A stretch of 64,000 nt of DNA from Kappaphycus alvarezii (Eukaryota > Rhodophyta > Florideophyceae > Gigartinales > Solieriaceae), in contig NADL03000451.1 of NCBI GenBank assembly GCA_002205965.3, positions 3,391,009 to 3,455,008 on the forward strand, written 5' to 3'. The position numbers and the translations under genes were made by a program. Of this stretch, positions 1 through 11,283 are shown piece after piece. Within the stretch, counting starts at the first letter, position 1. Every line of letters begins with the position of its first letter. The notes under the pieces are model-generated. The model did not search any database, was not told where the DNA came from, and saw nothing but the letters and a program-made list of their open reading frames with translations.

Positions 1-2143
1 TCATCGCCCAAACCAGTATTGAAATTCGACAAAAAATCTCTTATCGTCACAGTACCTGGATCCAATGGAAAATATATACATGCGGCAATTGAAGATGTCC
101 GACATTCCGTTTCATCTAATGAACTAGCATACCAAATTCAAAAGGCAAATGATTTATTGAATCAGTCTATTGAATATTCTGTGGAAGATATTTATGATGA
201 AACAAATATTACCGAAGTGAAGAATGTGGGCGAAAACAATTTTGACGATCATTCTGATGATGGTAATTTTAACCCAAATATGAATACTGATGTCGAAAAA
301 TATAATGAATCAGAAAGTGATGTAAATTTATCAGAATCTAAAAACATATTATCTCTCGAACATGTTCCGATTTAATCTGAACTTAGTTCCCTACACCCTG
401 AAAATTTAATTCATATCCCTATTGATGAAAACGATGGAATTGATGCGCATGAAATTGAGTTGTTACCTGGAACGGAATTCAAATCATCTGAACAAAAAGA
501 TCTGAGTTTTTATCATAAAAGGTTTGGATCTAAAGAATTTTTACTTCATCAAGCATCTGGACTTCCATCTCATATTATTTTAAATGCGTACAATACGGAA
601 GAAAATAATTTTCTCACTACCTGTTCAGGAATTCATGTTTCAAAAATTCCTCCCGACTCGAATGTAATATCCAGTCACGTTTTATACAAAATAAAAATTT
701 TGGATGATGGAAAATATTATTGCAAGGCTCTAATTGCTCCGCATGGAAATGAGGACAAGGAGAAAAATAATTTGAGAACTGATTCGGAATCTTGTTCTCC
801 GATGGCAATTAGAATTCTCTTATCAATTGCTACAATTTTTGAATGGAATTTATCAAAGTTTGATGTGAAGTCTGCATTTTTACAATCTGGATCAGCATTA
901 CGAGATGTTTATGTGAGACCTCCTCGGGAATGCTCTGAAAAATCCTTCTATTGGTTATTACTGTCTGCTTCATATGGGTTAGTCAACGCGAATGCAAAAT
1001 GGCAAATACACTATGATAATACTTTCTTTGACCTCGGATTGAAATCAGTCGTTTATATACCCCAATTATTTTTCATGAGTTTAAAAGGATCATTAATTCT
1101 GCTTGTTGTTAAATTGGTCGATGATATACTTATTTTTGACAAAAAAATCTAAGAAGCAATTTATCCAAGATCTTGGGAAAATATATAAGCTTGGTACAAT
1201 CGTACATAGTCCTGGATCTTTTAATTTCAATGGAGTTAGAACCATGCAGTTTGATGACTATAAAATTAATGTCTCAGCTGATGAAAAGCTAAATGGACTG
1301 GAACCCCATTCAATATCAAGAAATCGTCGAAAACAACCTGATGAAGAAATGAACTCATTTGAAAATTTCGCTTTTAATTCGTTAAATGGTTCAATTGTCT
1401 ATTTGGGTATGGTTGCATCTCCAATGTCTGCTTTTACAGCAAGTTATTTACAACAGAAAAGGTCAAATCCATTGGTTCGTGATTTATCTATCCAATCTTC
1501 TATGCTTCGGAATTTAAAATCTTTTGGTTCTACAAGCACGTATCGGCGCCCGAAAGTTTCTGGAAATTTCAATTTATCAGTTGTTGTTTTTTCTGATGCA
1601 GGAAAACCAGCCGGATCGACAAATGCGCAACTTGGATGTATTGGTGGGTTGCTAATTGGCTCCTTAAATTGTAATTAAGTATTTCATACAATTTATTGGC
1701 ATTCAAATCTATCTCGGCATCCTGTTAAATCTATTGCATCTGGTGAAATATTGGCTGCTGGTGAAGCTATCGAGGAAGGAAAAAATATTGCAGCAGCATA
1801 CAGTACACTTCTAAATATCAATATTCCTCTTCATGTTTCTGTTGATTCAAAAGATCTATTCAGCTCTCTAACTACTTGTCGTGTGCCTGAAGACAAATCT
1901 GTTAGAGCGGATGTTCAATTAATTCGATATAATTTCGAAACGAACAAAATCAAGAAAATGCTATGAATACCTGCTTATATTAATCCCTCCGACCCGCTCA
2001 CAAAAAAGGATAGTCCTGTATCTGACATGCTCAAGCTCCTTTTATTTGATGGATCTATACCTATGGATATGAATAATATTTTATCTCGTGATTCATCTCA
2101 GTCAACAGGATAAATTTAGTTCAATATTTCAAAGGGGAAGTGG
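1..2143 (+). pseudogene. copia-A: Ty1/copia pol remnant (linker, RT, RNase H)
   Basis: Seen: three broken reading frames in order. The first (19-375) is an acidic Asn/Asp-rich linker of the kind found between copia integrase and RT. The second (460-1152) is the RT, with KFDVKSAFLQ (the RT aspartate), a VRPP segment and LVDDILIF in place of YVDD. The third (1103-1678 and 1751-1966) is the RNase H region ending in VDSKDLFSSL and a RADVQLIR helix. Known: this is the C-terminal order of Ty1/copia pol. Stops near 375, 1152, 1678 and 1966 break the frame, so it is inactive. Gag, protease and integrase lie outside the window or are lost. A polypurine tract at 2131-2143 ends the internal region. It is closely related to copia-C and copia-D further along. 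Sure of the class, not of the exact ends. Confidence 0.9.
2131..2143 (+). other. Polypurine tract of copia-A
   Basis: A run of purines (AAAGGGGAAG followed by TGG) directly before a TGTG start, about 165 bases after the last RNase H frame. This is where plus-strand DNA priming occurs in an LTR retrotransposon, and it places the 5' end of the 3' LTR at 2144. Confidence 0.6.
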
Positions 2144-2690
2144 TGTGAAAATTGACCAAATATTTTAACCTCTATCCCGGTGTCCTGCAGTGATGCTGAA
2201 TTGTGGAGAAATATTTTTATTGAGGCCCACAATTTATATTTATTATGAATCATCAAGGAATAATTTTATCTATTTTACACTGGCACTATTTTATGCTGAA
2301 TTCAGTATGAAATAATTTTTATGTCCTACAGTTGGGTTTTTGTATTATACAGGCTATAACTATTGTATTTATGCTACCAACAAATTATTATCTGGATGAC
2401 TGCTTACCTGGAAAATACTGCAATAATTATTGCTGAGCCTGAATTATGTCTGCCAAAATTATTGAACGGCTCACCTGATTTTTGTAGCAGGTTCACCCTG
2501 GTGTAGAGTATAAGTAGTCTAGGTTGTTATAAATATTTTTACATCCTCGGGCTATCGAAATATTCCCCTCGATCAGATATTATTAAATTTGGTTTTCTAT
2601 TCATTATTCTTTCTAAGTCCAATTGTGGCATTTATTTATTTATTCAAGTTGGAACTATTTATTGTTATTTGGATCTACCTATCCCAATTA
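2144..2690 (+). repeat. Putative 3' LTR of copia-A
   Basis: AT-rich non-coding stretch starting TGTGAAAATT just after a polypurine tract. It runs until minus-strand copia-B coding sequence begins near 2675. No partner LTR is in the window, so the right end (a CA within about 2630-2690) is a guess. Confidence 0.45.
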
Positions 2691-3980
2691 TTTTGCATTA
2701 CGTAAGCGTTATCAAACCCGTAGATGAGATCATGGATATCGACAGCCATAACGGATCTTGTCACACGTTTGCACCTGGAGCTGCCATAATGAACAATGTT
2801 AGCTCTGTTATTCCCGTCAACAAGTGCAACTACAAATCCAATTTGTCGTCTCAAGTTCTGCGCGTTAGCAAAGGATGAGTCCGTAAAAAGAACTAAACGT
2901 AGGCTGTCCATTTCTAGTCGAACAACCTTCAGTCCAACGTCTGCAGTGTTATGAAACCATTGCACTACCTTTTTCATAGTACGGAATTCATTAGGCATCG
3001 GGCTGAAAGCCAAACTTGCGAGGAGCTGAACGGATGCGAAAATGTCTAGGCGAGTGCAGTAACCGATGTACTGTGTTTGGGCACGTACACTAACAAATTC
3101 ATCAGCTTTCTCCGGTATTTTTAGCTTGCGCAGCTTGTCCAACTGGTGAAGTAAGTGCTAATTGGATTCCTTAATGGCAATAGTTACACCATTGAATACT
3201 GCGCTGTCTCCTTTACGAAGTACCTTACGTGTCTTGCACTTGAATTGCTTCGATTCAGCTTCTTCTCTTGTCAAAAAATCATCATCGCCATGTCCAAATG
3301 AGTCATCGACTTGCAAAACAGTAAGCACTGTAATTCCCACACTTTCACGTTGAAAAAGAACGCAGGGGTCATAAAAAGTTGCCTTCATGTTCAATTTCTC
3401 AAAATGCTGTGTAGAATATGTTAAAAACCAGTGCAAGCCGCTCTCCGGTATGCCATAAAGCGGTTTGAGAACAGGCAGAGCCTTGTTGGTCGGCAAACAC
3501 ATTTCCGTCGGAGCCTTCCGATACACTAAGCGCGCGAAGTGCGATTCAGATTGGAGATAAGCCTGAGAAATGTCCCGGACGTATGACTTGTGTGACGGGA
3601 GCATTGCAGCAAGCGCCACCGCTAGGCGTTGTCCAAGCCTGCTAACTGTTGGGGATTTCGTAGCAATATCAGCGGCACCACGGTCACGAAAATTCTGAGC
3701 CACCAACCTCGATTTTACAATGGTCTTTCCTTCTACATGCTTCCTGACATCAACCCATCGGGATCCGTAAATACGAGAGCCCTTTGGTACGGATGACAAA
3801 TCAACAACCTTAAAGATTTTCTGTTCATCTAAGCCAACCAGCTCGGCTTTCCTAGATTCTGTAAAGGTGCCATCCTCATCAGCAGTGTGAGCCTGAAAAC
3901 CATCCTCGCCAAACATAGCCAGCAAAGTCGCGTGGTTAGTCTCTTCCCTTGCATAGAGCCATACTTGTACACCTTTCCCA
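2675..3980 (-). pseudogene. copia-B: Ty1/copia RT and RNase H fragment
   Basis: Seen: on the minus strand, 3158-3980 encodes a copia RT. It has GSRWVDVRKH, VKSRLVAQNF, a KSPTVSRLGQRLAVALAA block, DISQAYLQSE (catalytic Asp), KPLYGIPESGLHW, and LQVDDSFGHG at the polymerase active site. A stop follows, then 2675-3142 carries the connection and RNase H region (YIGYCTRLDIFASVQLL, LFTDSSFANAQNLRRQIGF). Known: YVDD is the usual copia catalytic box, and QVDD keeps both aspartates. The frame is split near 3150 and the element is truncated at both ends. Upstream (3965-4183) the RT frame runs straight into half of a structured repeat instead of integrase, so the 5' part of the element has been replaced. 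Inactive. Confidence 0.9.
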
Positions 3981-4183
3981 GTTCGTTTCACGTGCGCTGG
4001 GGGCGCGGAGAGGCAATCCACTCGATGTGGCCGTCCACAAGAACATTGCAGTGAGAGCTCTGCAGCCTTGACGGGCAATCTCCTGAGGGAAGAGCTGGAT
4101 GAGGGTCCGGCGCCCACGCCGTGTGCGGGCGCCGAGCGAGGTGCAGTGAAGGTTGGGTGTAGTCAGTCAAGAAGAGATGGACG
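3965..4183 (-). repeat. 5' half of the structured (hairpin) repeat, copy C
   Basis: The reverse complement of this stretch closely matches 26106-26320. Shared landmarks are GACTGACTAYACCCAACCTTC, GCGTGGGCGCCGGAC, CCTCAGGAGATTGCCCGTCA and CGAACTGGGAAAGGTGTA. Similarity stops at the GGTGTAYAAG block. Beyond it this copy continues into copia-B RT, while the 26-kb copy continues into the hairpin-rich 3' half. Confidence 0.85.
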
Positions 4184-4330
4184 TTGAATGCACTGTGTAT
4201 AATCAATAACAAGACATTAAATATAAAAACAAATCTGATTGGCGAATCTTTTGTACTTTAAAAAATAAAAGCCAAGCCTTGCTATGTATCTTTAGTCAAC
4301 CATGTTGACACACCCCTTGACGCCAAAATT

Positions 4331-5541
4331 GAGGGGGTCGGTAATTATATTACCAGTACAATAAAACATCTGTGTTGGTCGAAGAGAACACTTCACGGCA
4401 ACATTTACTTCTCTCAGAGATAGTTTCGGACCCTCTCAGGGACATGAATCGAGGAAAACAGATTTTCACAGAGGAAAAGGCACAAATTTCAGCCTACAGT
4501 GAGTCAGGTAGATCCTGTCGATGGATGGCTCAAAAACTTAACCAAACTCATCCAGTGATCTCCAGCTACCTCAAGAACCCAGCCGCATACTGCAACAAGA
4601 AGCGCAATTGAGGAAAGAGATCTTTAACTGCCAGGCAAGAGCTCCGAATGTACTGAGAACCCAAAAGCGGTTCCCAAACAGCCAGAAGCATTGCCGCAAA
4701 GGTAGGCGTCAGACTGTTAATTCGACGCGTAAGGGAGTATCTTCATTGTAACGAGATTATTCGTTTCAAGAAAGCCAAAACTGCTCCACTTCTTACAAAG
4801 TTTCACCAGGAATGCCGTATAAATAGGCCAAATATCACATCAAATGGGGCGAAGGAAAATGGAGCAAAGTTTTGTTCTCAGACGAGAAAACATTTAATTT
4901 AGATGGACCCAATGGATTTCGGTATTACTGGGCTGATTTAAGAAAGAATGATCTGGTACTTTCGAAAAGGCAAAAAGGCGGTGGGGGTGTTATGGTGTGG
5001 GGAGCATTTATTGGAAATAGATGCAGTGGTTTAGCGAGAATAGTGTAAAACTTTGGGGGTGGCCAGCACGCTCGCCGAATCTTAATCCAATGTAAAACGT
5101 TTGGAAATGGATTTCAAGCACTATTTAAGCCAACAGCAAGCAGTTTAAAGATGCAAATGAGCTTGAGAACTACATTATGGAAACTTGGAGTACTGTCCCT
5201 CCGTCTTTAATCCCAAAGCTGGTTCTATCAATGCGAAATCGTGCAGTCGAGGTTCTAGAGAGATAGGGTAGCTGCACTCATTATTAGAGAGCGTTAACAG
5301 CCCCTATCAATTGCTTGATTTTTCTTTAAAATGTGATATAGTTAAGTGGTAATATAATTGTCGACCCTCTCTTCCACATTCTACAGCCCCTGTGCCAACA
5401 CTGAGGTCGATATCATACTGAAGGTATTTCAGTACTGTATTTTTTAAGTCAGGAATACACCAATCAGATTTTTTAATTTTAGAGCTTAAGTGTTTATGTG
5501 ACTAAAAAAGGGGGGTGGTGATATAATTTCCACCGGCAGTG
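4331..5541 (+). mobile_element. Tc1/mariner-type DNA transposon, degenerate
   Basis: The stretch holds a broken Tc1-like transposase. The right end reads ATATAATTTCCACCGGCAGTG followed by TA (5542-5543). Its reverse complement (CACTGCCGGTGGAAATTATAT) partly matches the left end around 4331-4355 (GTCGGTAATTATATTACC). Known: Tc1/mariner elements insert at TA and often begin CAGT/CACTG. The left terminus has decayed, so 4331 is approximate. Confidence 0.75.
4372..5265 (+). pseudogene. Tc1-like transposase pseudogene
   Basis: Seen: 4372-4611 encodes a helix-turn-helix N-terminus (NRGKQIFTEEKAQISAYSES, then SCRWMAQKLNQTHPVISSYL). A second HTH stretch follows with stops (TARQELRMY, IAAKVGVRLLIRRVREYL). 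Near 4860-4910 comes WSKVLFSDEKTFNLDGP, which carries the first catalytic Asp, then FRYYWADLRKN and GGGVMVWGAF. At about 5055 comes WPARSPNLNPM, the third-acidic-residue region (the column usually D or E in SPDLNPIE), then a C-terminal helix. The block that should carry the second Asp (QDNAPxH) is missing between about 5040 and 5055. Known: this is the DDE Tc1/mariner family, normally about 340 aa. Stops, frameshifts and an internal deletion make it dead. Confidence 0.9.
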
Positions 5542-5543
5542 TA

Positions 5544-6025
5544 AGTAGTGAGTAAAGACCCTTTCCTTGAGTTAGTATAACAGTGCATTATCTATTTGTG
5601 GGACAGTGAAAAATGGTTCGCGGTAAAAAAAGGTAATTTTCAAATCAAAAATTGCCTTTTGGAAAAAAAGGTCACATCGCAGCCAGTCACCCGTTTTCAG
5701 CAGCCAAAATCTCAGCCGCAAACCCAAATCAACTTGGTCACAGCATTTGCGGTAGAGTTCGTATAGGGCGATTGGAAAAACGCGGACTGAAAAGAGCAAG
5801 TAGGACAAAAATGACAGGTTTTTTTGGATTTACGACCTTTCAATGGGAAAAAAAATAATGGAAAACAGCCCATCCAAAAAATTAAACAAAAAGATATTAC
5901 AGCACAGTAGTCCACTCAGATTTGCAACTACGAATGGGTTTCAGCCAATCCATACATTTCAATAAAGACACCCCCCTTTTTCCCCAGTACAGGAGACGAC
6001 TGATTTCACTATAGTCATTGGTGCC
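5544..6025. other. No recognisable gene
   Basis: Between the mariner end and the gypsy-1 LTR. It has purine-rich low-complexity runs (poly-A/G near 5620-5680 and 5850-5890) and no convincing coding signal on either strand. Confidence 0.5.
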
Positions 6026-6265
6026 TGTTGAGGGCGCGAGTGTAGGATCTCGCGCGAGCTACAGGAAGGGAGGAGCGTTGGTGGCGGATTTTATGGAGGG
6101 GGGAGTGGACGACGAGTGGATAGTTGGTAAGGGAGACGGTTGTGGGACTAGATGTGTCCTTTCTTTTTCTTTTCTTCTTCTTAGCGTCCTTCCGTTCCAC
6201 TGTAGATAGCTGCACCACTAGCGAGCAATAAAAAATATAAATACCATACCATACAGCGAGCCAAC
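6026..6265 (-). repeat. gypsy-1 LTR (3' LTR in element orientation)
   Basis: Begins TGTTGAGGGCGC on the plus strand and ends near CATACAGCGAGCCA. It shares GGATAGTTGGTAAGGG, CTAGATGTGTCC and TAGCGTCCTTCCGTTCC with the copy at 10240-10473. The copies have diverged by many substitutions and small indels. Confidence 0.9.
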
Positions 6266-6869
6266 TCGAGCCTTCCGTAACCTCTGGAAGCCAAGTGTAT
6301 TGCTGGAGGGTGGCAACGAAACTACAGCCAGTAAAGCGCGAGATGTGGCCGAGTACCGTACTTGAGCTCCCGATTTTTCTTGGCACCCCTTGCGTGTAAT
6401 TCCATTGCTCTAACTATTCATTACTGTGCCATGTACAGCACGACTCTCTCCCCACGACGCACTACGGGGGCGTGCGCCTCTATCCTAGCGCCCCCCACCC
6501 CCTTCGGCTCCTGTCATTTGTTTTGCCCTTGCTTCATCGGTGGTGATCCTACCGTTGCGTCGGATCGGCCTCAGCCGGTTGGTGAACCTAGATGGCTACG
6601 ACAAAGCCGATGGGCGAAAAATTGACTGGGGCTGAATCATGGACTAAGTTGCGATAGCAGCGCGAAAGGAGAGAAAAAGGTTCATCGAAGGAAATCAAGG
6701 ATTTCGAAGAGGCGAGCGAGGGGCTAATTAGGGCCCTCTAATGCAGCTGAGGGTCTTCTGGTTCCAGACAGGATAAATTTCATCGCGTTTAATTCATTTT
6801 ATGCATGATATTTCATTCATTAGTGATATTTTACTGCCGCCAAGGCAGGATTCTCTTCAGGAGTAAACA
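6266..6869. other. gypsy-1 interior, 3' non-coding part
   Basis: Lies between the LTR and the integrase C-terminal remnant. No supported coding region is seen. It probably includes 3' untranslated or decayed pol sequence. Confidence 0.4.
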
Positions 6870-7125
6870 TTAATTCCCACGGAGTCTAGGGACTCGATGG
6901 CTAGTTTTGCGTCTGTCAAAGATGCACGGGACGCAGGAAGTACTTGCGGAGACGCCGAGCGTGGATTGCATGGCAAGAGAACCTGCTACGCGGCGAACGA
7001 AGGACATAGCGGGATGCGCCGCCCGGAAGATCTCGCACGGCCCGAAGTAAAGGGATTGAAGTGACAGCCACTTGGTACCCTGGAAGTCCTTTCCGTACGC
7101 TATCAGCACCTGATCCCCAATTCGT
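6870..7125 (-). pseudogene. gypsy-1 integrase C-terminal tail
   Basis: Seen: a frame with IAYGKDFQGTKWLSLQSLYFGPCEIF. It aligns with the integrase tail of gypsy-2 (KWPSLKSGYFGPCQIW at about 23540) and gypsy-3 (KWPALVSKYYGPCRV at about 59410). Known: this is the small beta-barrel C-terminal domain of gypsy integrases. Upstream in the element the sequence goes directly into the start of RNase H (near 7130-7210, ALTSPPVLAFADFGKPYIVET). The rest of RNase H, the zinc-binding domain and the catalytic DDE core were therefore deleted. Not functional. Confidence 0.8.
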
Positions 7126-7949
7126 TTCGACTATGTACGGCTTTCCAAAGTCCGCGAAAGCTAAAACCGGAGGCGAGGTTAACGCTTTCTTCAGCGAAAG
7201 GAAAGACTCTTCCTATGTGTCGCCGCAAGACAACTTCTTCCTTGTCGAGGTCACTGCACGTAAAACGGCAGATTTTCCAGCGAGATCCTTGATAAATCTT
7301 CTGTAGTACTCCGCTAACCCTAGGAAACTACGTAGTTGCGTAACGTTGACGGTAGTTGGAACTGCTTGAATCGCCACGACCTTGCTCGGATCAACGCGTA
7401 CAGCATGCTCGTCAACCATGTGGCCGAGGAGGCCTATTGTTCCTTGTGCTAGGTGGCATTTAGCCAGCTTGAGCTTCAACCCGTATTTTGCGATGCCGCT
7501 GATAACTGCTGAAACTTGCTCCAAGTTCTCCTCCAAGTTGGTGGAGAAGACCACGACGTCGCCTAAGTAGACGCGGGCGATGTCCATATCTGCGAGGACA
7601 TGTTCCATCATTCTTTGAAACGTCGACGTGGCGTTCTAGAGTTCAAACGGCATGAAGTCGAACTGATAAGTCCCGAACCGACACACGAATGTCGTCTTCT
7701 CTTCACAGGACTCCTCGAGGCGAACCTGCCAGTACCCGCTGAAAAAATCCAAAGATGCAAAAACTGTCGCCCCTTGGAGGGGATCAATATCTCCTCTATC
7801 TTCGGCAAGGGCCAACGATCACCCTTCATCTTCTGGTTGAGAGTCCTGTTGTTGACGCAGAATCGGGGCCTCCTCTCCTTCTCAATAGCGATAAAAACTG
7901 GAAAGGACCAAGCAGAGGATGCGGGTCGAATTATCTCGGCTTCTAGCAT
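7126..7949 (-). pseudogene. gypsy-1 reverse transcriptase
   Basis: Seen: the first half (7608-7949) has LEAEIIRPASSAWSFPVFIA and RPRFCVNNRTLNQKMKGDRW, the fingers and first palm motifs. The second half (7213-7611) has ARVYLGDVVVFSTN, LAKCHLAQGTIGLLGHMVD and LRSFLGLAEYYRRFIKDLAG. Known: the gypsy polymerase box is YLDD; here the first Asp is Gly (YLGD). This alone would abolish polymerase activity. A frame break near 7610-7640 separates the two halves. The start of RNase H follows and is cut at the deletion described for the integrase tail. Confidence 0.9.
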
Positions 7950-8125
7950 CTTTTCCAGCTCCTGGCAGACAAGTTGGTTCTGATTAAGCGCTAAACGACG
8001 CCCTCTATGGTATATAGGCTCGTTATAAGTGAGCTCGAACGAATTTGTTCTACCGGAACGCTCGAGAGACGAATGTCGAACAGGGATTCGGCGATCAAGT
8101 CGTCTACAGAGAGAAACCTTTTAAA

Positions 8126-9034
8126 CTACTTCTTGACGCGTGGCAGGTGCTCCAATTTATTTTGGAGCGTCTTTGCCGTTGATATGGGTTTAAAATTATC
8201 CATCTGCTGTTCGAAATTGTCCTGAATTGTTCGTACAAGGCCTATATCTTCGTTTTTCTCGCCTTCCAATTCATCAGAGTCTTCGTCCTGGGAGGGTGCG
8301 GCTGAAGACGACGAATTGAGGTCCTCACTATCCGCTACCTTACCTTCTTTCACAAGATCTTCCGCTGTCAATCGAGCGAGCTCGGGTAGCCAGTCGAGCG
8401 CAGCGACCTTGGACTCATGCGTGAGGGTCAAGTTTTTCGTCCCATAATCGAGAGTGGCCATTAAGGCTTCCATTTTCGGGTCACTGATAAGAACGTCGAA
8501 AGTAGTTCCTTGCATAAAGATGAAGTCAAAGCAAAAAAAGACCCCCGAAGGATATAGGGGCATTCCTAAGGACCGGGTTCACCTGGAACTTCACCCCCGC
8601 AGCGACAGTGATCGTATGGTTGACGATCTCGGGCGCCACCGATAGCTTCGCCGCAATTTCAGCGGAAATAATGTCCGGGGTTGCCTCCGTATCGCACAAT
8701 GCGTGCGCCTTGTTCCGTAGACGATCTTTTTCATAACTTTTGGGCAACGCATCCTTCCCTGCGCCTTCCCATTAACGGCACATACGATTCCTCCACTGAA
8801 GAGTTACTGAAGGACTCCTTGCGCAGGTATAGCGTCACCACGCAGGAGTTGTCCAAATGAAAAACCGGCGGTAGCATTCATGAGATCATTGAGGACATCG
8901 TACTTGGGGACGAGCTCGGAGATGTCCAGGACTTCGACACCGTTGCCGTCCTTCTTTTTGGCTCCCTTAGACCTTTTATTCTTCCTCGTTGGCTTCTTAC
9001 CTATGGTGGTGACCTTATTTTTCCGAGATAGCAC
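8126..9034 (-). pseudogene. gypsy-1 gag-pol linker and retropepsin-like protease
   Basis: Seen: 8804-9034 is a Lys-rich linker ending FGQLLRG, a block also present in gypsy-2 (about 25950) and, as FGQQPRG, in gypsy-3 (about 62700). 8526-8747 has ALCDTEATPDIISAEIAAKL, a decayed form of the protease motif LLDSGA; the Asp remains but Gly is now Glu. 8126-8563 begins FDVLISDPKMEALMATLDYG, the end of the protease fold, then an acidic Ser-rich linker to RT. Known: this order (linker, aspartic protease, linker, RT) is usual for gypsy pol. Three frames are used, so it is broken. Confidence 0.8.
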
Positions 9035-9221
9035 TGCTTTACGAAGCGCTAATACCCCCTATTATTAGATGGTCCAGCAGATTGGGGACTCAGCATCGCC
9101 TCGATCGGAGCAACCGGCGCTCCCCCAGCCAATTTACGGAGAGTTCCCCCTCCGAGTTACGTTTGACTGCAAAGAACTCCTCGGTGTCCGAACTAATAGC
9201 AACGGAGACAGTCTCCCTTTC

Positions 9222-10213
9222 TTACTCGTAATCCGTCCCTTCATCGCTGGATACCTCCATTTCCACCACAACCTTACCTTCAGTTGGTTCCTTTTTAGCG
9301 TGACTCCAGCAGATAGCTTCCGAGTGTCCTTTCTTACCGCACTTGGAGCACCTGGTGTCGCGATGGGGATTTTCCGGGAAACGGATAGCTGCATGCCCCT
9401 GCTTGCGATAAAATGAACAGACACGATCACGGCTATCCTCAGTGGTCTTTCCGGCGATAAGGGAGGCTTTTTTCATCGATTCCATATGCCTTGGCTGCTT
9501 TTTGATCATTAGAGAGAGGTATTGAAAGGCGATGGCCAGAATGTCCACCTTTCCCTCGACTTCAGGTACGCGAGAATCCACACGAGCAAGCAAACTTGGT
9601 GCCTTCTTCTCGACAGCGATGATCGGGCTTTTTTGACTTATCGACTCCCTTCGTTACCTAAATCTGAGCCGATTCCCCCGGCGGGACCGTCTTGCGACGA
9701 TGAATCGACGAACCTCTGCGCCGACTGGAACTTCTGCTTTCCTTCGTCAAAATCGGCGATAATCGACTCCATCACCTGATAATCCTTATGAATGCGATAG
9801 ATAAAATAAGGAACCAGATCCGCTGCCTTACAGAAGAGCCCAAACTTGACATCCTCGCTGAAATTCGCAAAGAGGGAATCCATCTATCTAATAAATTCCG
9901 CCAGGCGATCCGGATCGAGGTTAGCATCCATTTTACGACGAATCACTTCGTGCAGCTCATCCTTTTCTCCAAATTTTTCTCGTATTTCCGCTTTGAAAAT
10001 AGAACGGTTTCCTCAATCTGGCAAGAAGTCGCCTTTGTCATCCGTGAACTTCTGGAAGAATAAGTCGAACGCTTCGCCATCAAGATGCGACAGAAGATCG
10101 AGCGACTTCCCTTCTCCAGCCTTTCCGCGCATCGCGACGTGTTCGAAGAAGAAGAAGAATCTCTTCACGTCGGAGTCCCCACGGAATACATGGGTAGATG
10201 CGGCCGCAGGCAT
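9222..10213 (-). pseudogene. gypsy-1 gag (capsid and zinc knuckles)
   Basis: Seen: the start codon at 10213 opens MPAAASTHVFRGDSDVKRFF and continues with LDLLSHLDGEAFDLFFQKF. The frame breaks near 10013, resumes at 9883-9638 (MDSLFANFSEDVKFGLFCKA), then 9593-9222. The last part carries a first knuckle that lost its final Cys (CSFYRKQGHAAIRF) and an intact CX2CX4HX4C knuckle (CSKCGKKGHSEAIC). Known: gag packages the element RNA. The start codon lies only about 26 bases inside the LTR edge at 10240, leaving little room for a standard primer-binding site. gypsy-2 and gypsy-3 gags share the FDG..DVR.FF opening. Confidence 0.85.
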
Positions 10214-10239
10214 GTCTCCTTCCCTCGACAGAAGTAATA

Positions 10240-10473
10240 TGTTGAGGGCGCCACTGTAGGGTCCGCGCGGGTTGCGGGAAGGGAAAAGCGTCCGTAGCGG
10301 ATGTGATGGAGGGGGAGATGATGATGAGGGGATAGTTGGTAAGGGGGGCGGTTGTGGGGCTAGATGTGTCCTCTCTTTTTCTTTTCTTCTACTTAGCGTC
10401 CTTCCGTTCCCCTGCAAATAGCTGCACCCCTAGCCGGCAATAAAACATTTAAATTTCCTACCATACAGCGGCA
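10240..10473 (-). repeat. gypsy-1 LTR (5' LTR in element orientation)
   Basis: Direct-repeat partner of 6026-6265. It starts TGTTGAGGGCGCC and ends near CATACAGCGGCA. In element orientation it precedes the gag start codon. AATAAA-like AT-rich stretches near 10438-10456 read as TTTATTG in element orientation. Confidence 0.9.
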
Positions 10474-11283
10474 ACTCTTTGGACTGCTACCCGATGTCTG
10501 GTGGATAATAGAGTCTCTTTCTCATCAAGTTACAGTAGCCCAAGTACAGTAAAGCAATTCATGATACCTTTAGCTGGACCCAGCTTGCCCCTGCGAAAGC
10601 CACAGCTGTGCAGTCCCGTCACATTTGTATAGTCCATAGTGCCGTACAAGATTGGCCTCCAACACCCCTCCTCGGTGCCAGCGTCGCTGCGTTCTAATAC
10701 TTAATTGTTCAATGCAATTTGGTTGGACTCGAATGGGGTTTCTCGTAATCGTGCGCCAACAATTATATGAATAGGCTACGTTAGCGCTCATTTCAAGAAG
10801 TCACCAAGCAAATCCGAAAAAAATTTGCTACTTGTACAGTAAGTTTTCGCAATAAATTTTACATGTTTTCTCCTCGCAAGGTATAAATACCGTAGTTACT
10901 TCCTACTTTCAGGAAAGTAACTGAACGCATCTGCGAATTGAGGGCCAATAACCCAACATCTCTCGGGGTATTGGTGAGGAAGAGGGATTGTCCGCGAAAC
11001 TGTAATTCCCTGTTACTTGAGGTTGATTTCGCCTGAAATTGGTAATTGTTTAGACAGAGAAAGTCATACGTCAACCTTTTGCACCTTTAAACTTCTACAT
11101 AAACCAAAAATGTAGACCATGAAGCGACCGCGTCTTCAAAATGAGTCACTAAGGCAGCAAGCGGGAGCGATGTTTTTGGAAAGTGCACCTGTCAACTGAC
11201 TTTGTTAATAGATCAGTAATTTGTTCGGTGGTCCAAATGTACGTAATCTTGACCGCCCCATTCTTTATGTGGTCTCCGACATG
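10474..11283. other. No recognisable gene
   Basis: Between gypsy-1 and copia-E. Short frames exist on both strands (for example minus 10859-11074), but none resembles a known family. The part nearest 11283 is probably 3' flanking sequence of copia-E; I could not match an LTR. Confidence 0.45.

Larger units (their letters stand above)
6026..10473 (-). mobile_element. gypsy-1: Ty3/gypsy LTR retrotransposon, internally deleted
   Basis: Two direct repeats of about 235 bp (6026-6265 and 10240-10473) bound minus-strand gag, protease and RT sequences. Reading from right to left: LTR, gag, zinc knuckles, protease, RT, a stub of RNase H, the integrase C-terminal tail, LTR. No matching target-site duplication is visible outside the LTRs. 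The RNase H to integrase-core segment is missing, so the copy is non-autonomous. Confidence 0.9.

Noticed and set aside
10240-10467. Target-site duplication of gypsy-1
   Set aside because: Five-base flanks on the two sides (GTGCC on the left, ACTCT or GCGGC on the right depending on the end chosen) do not match.
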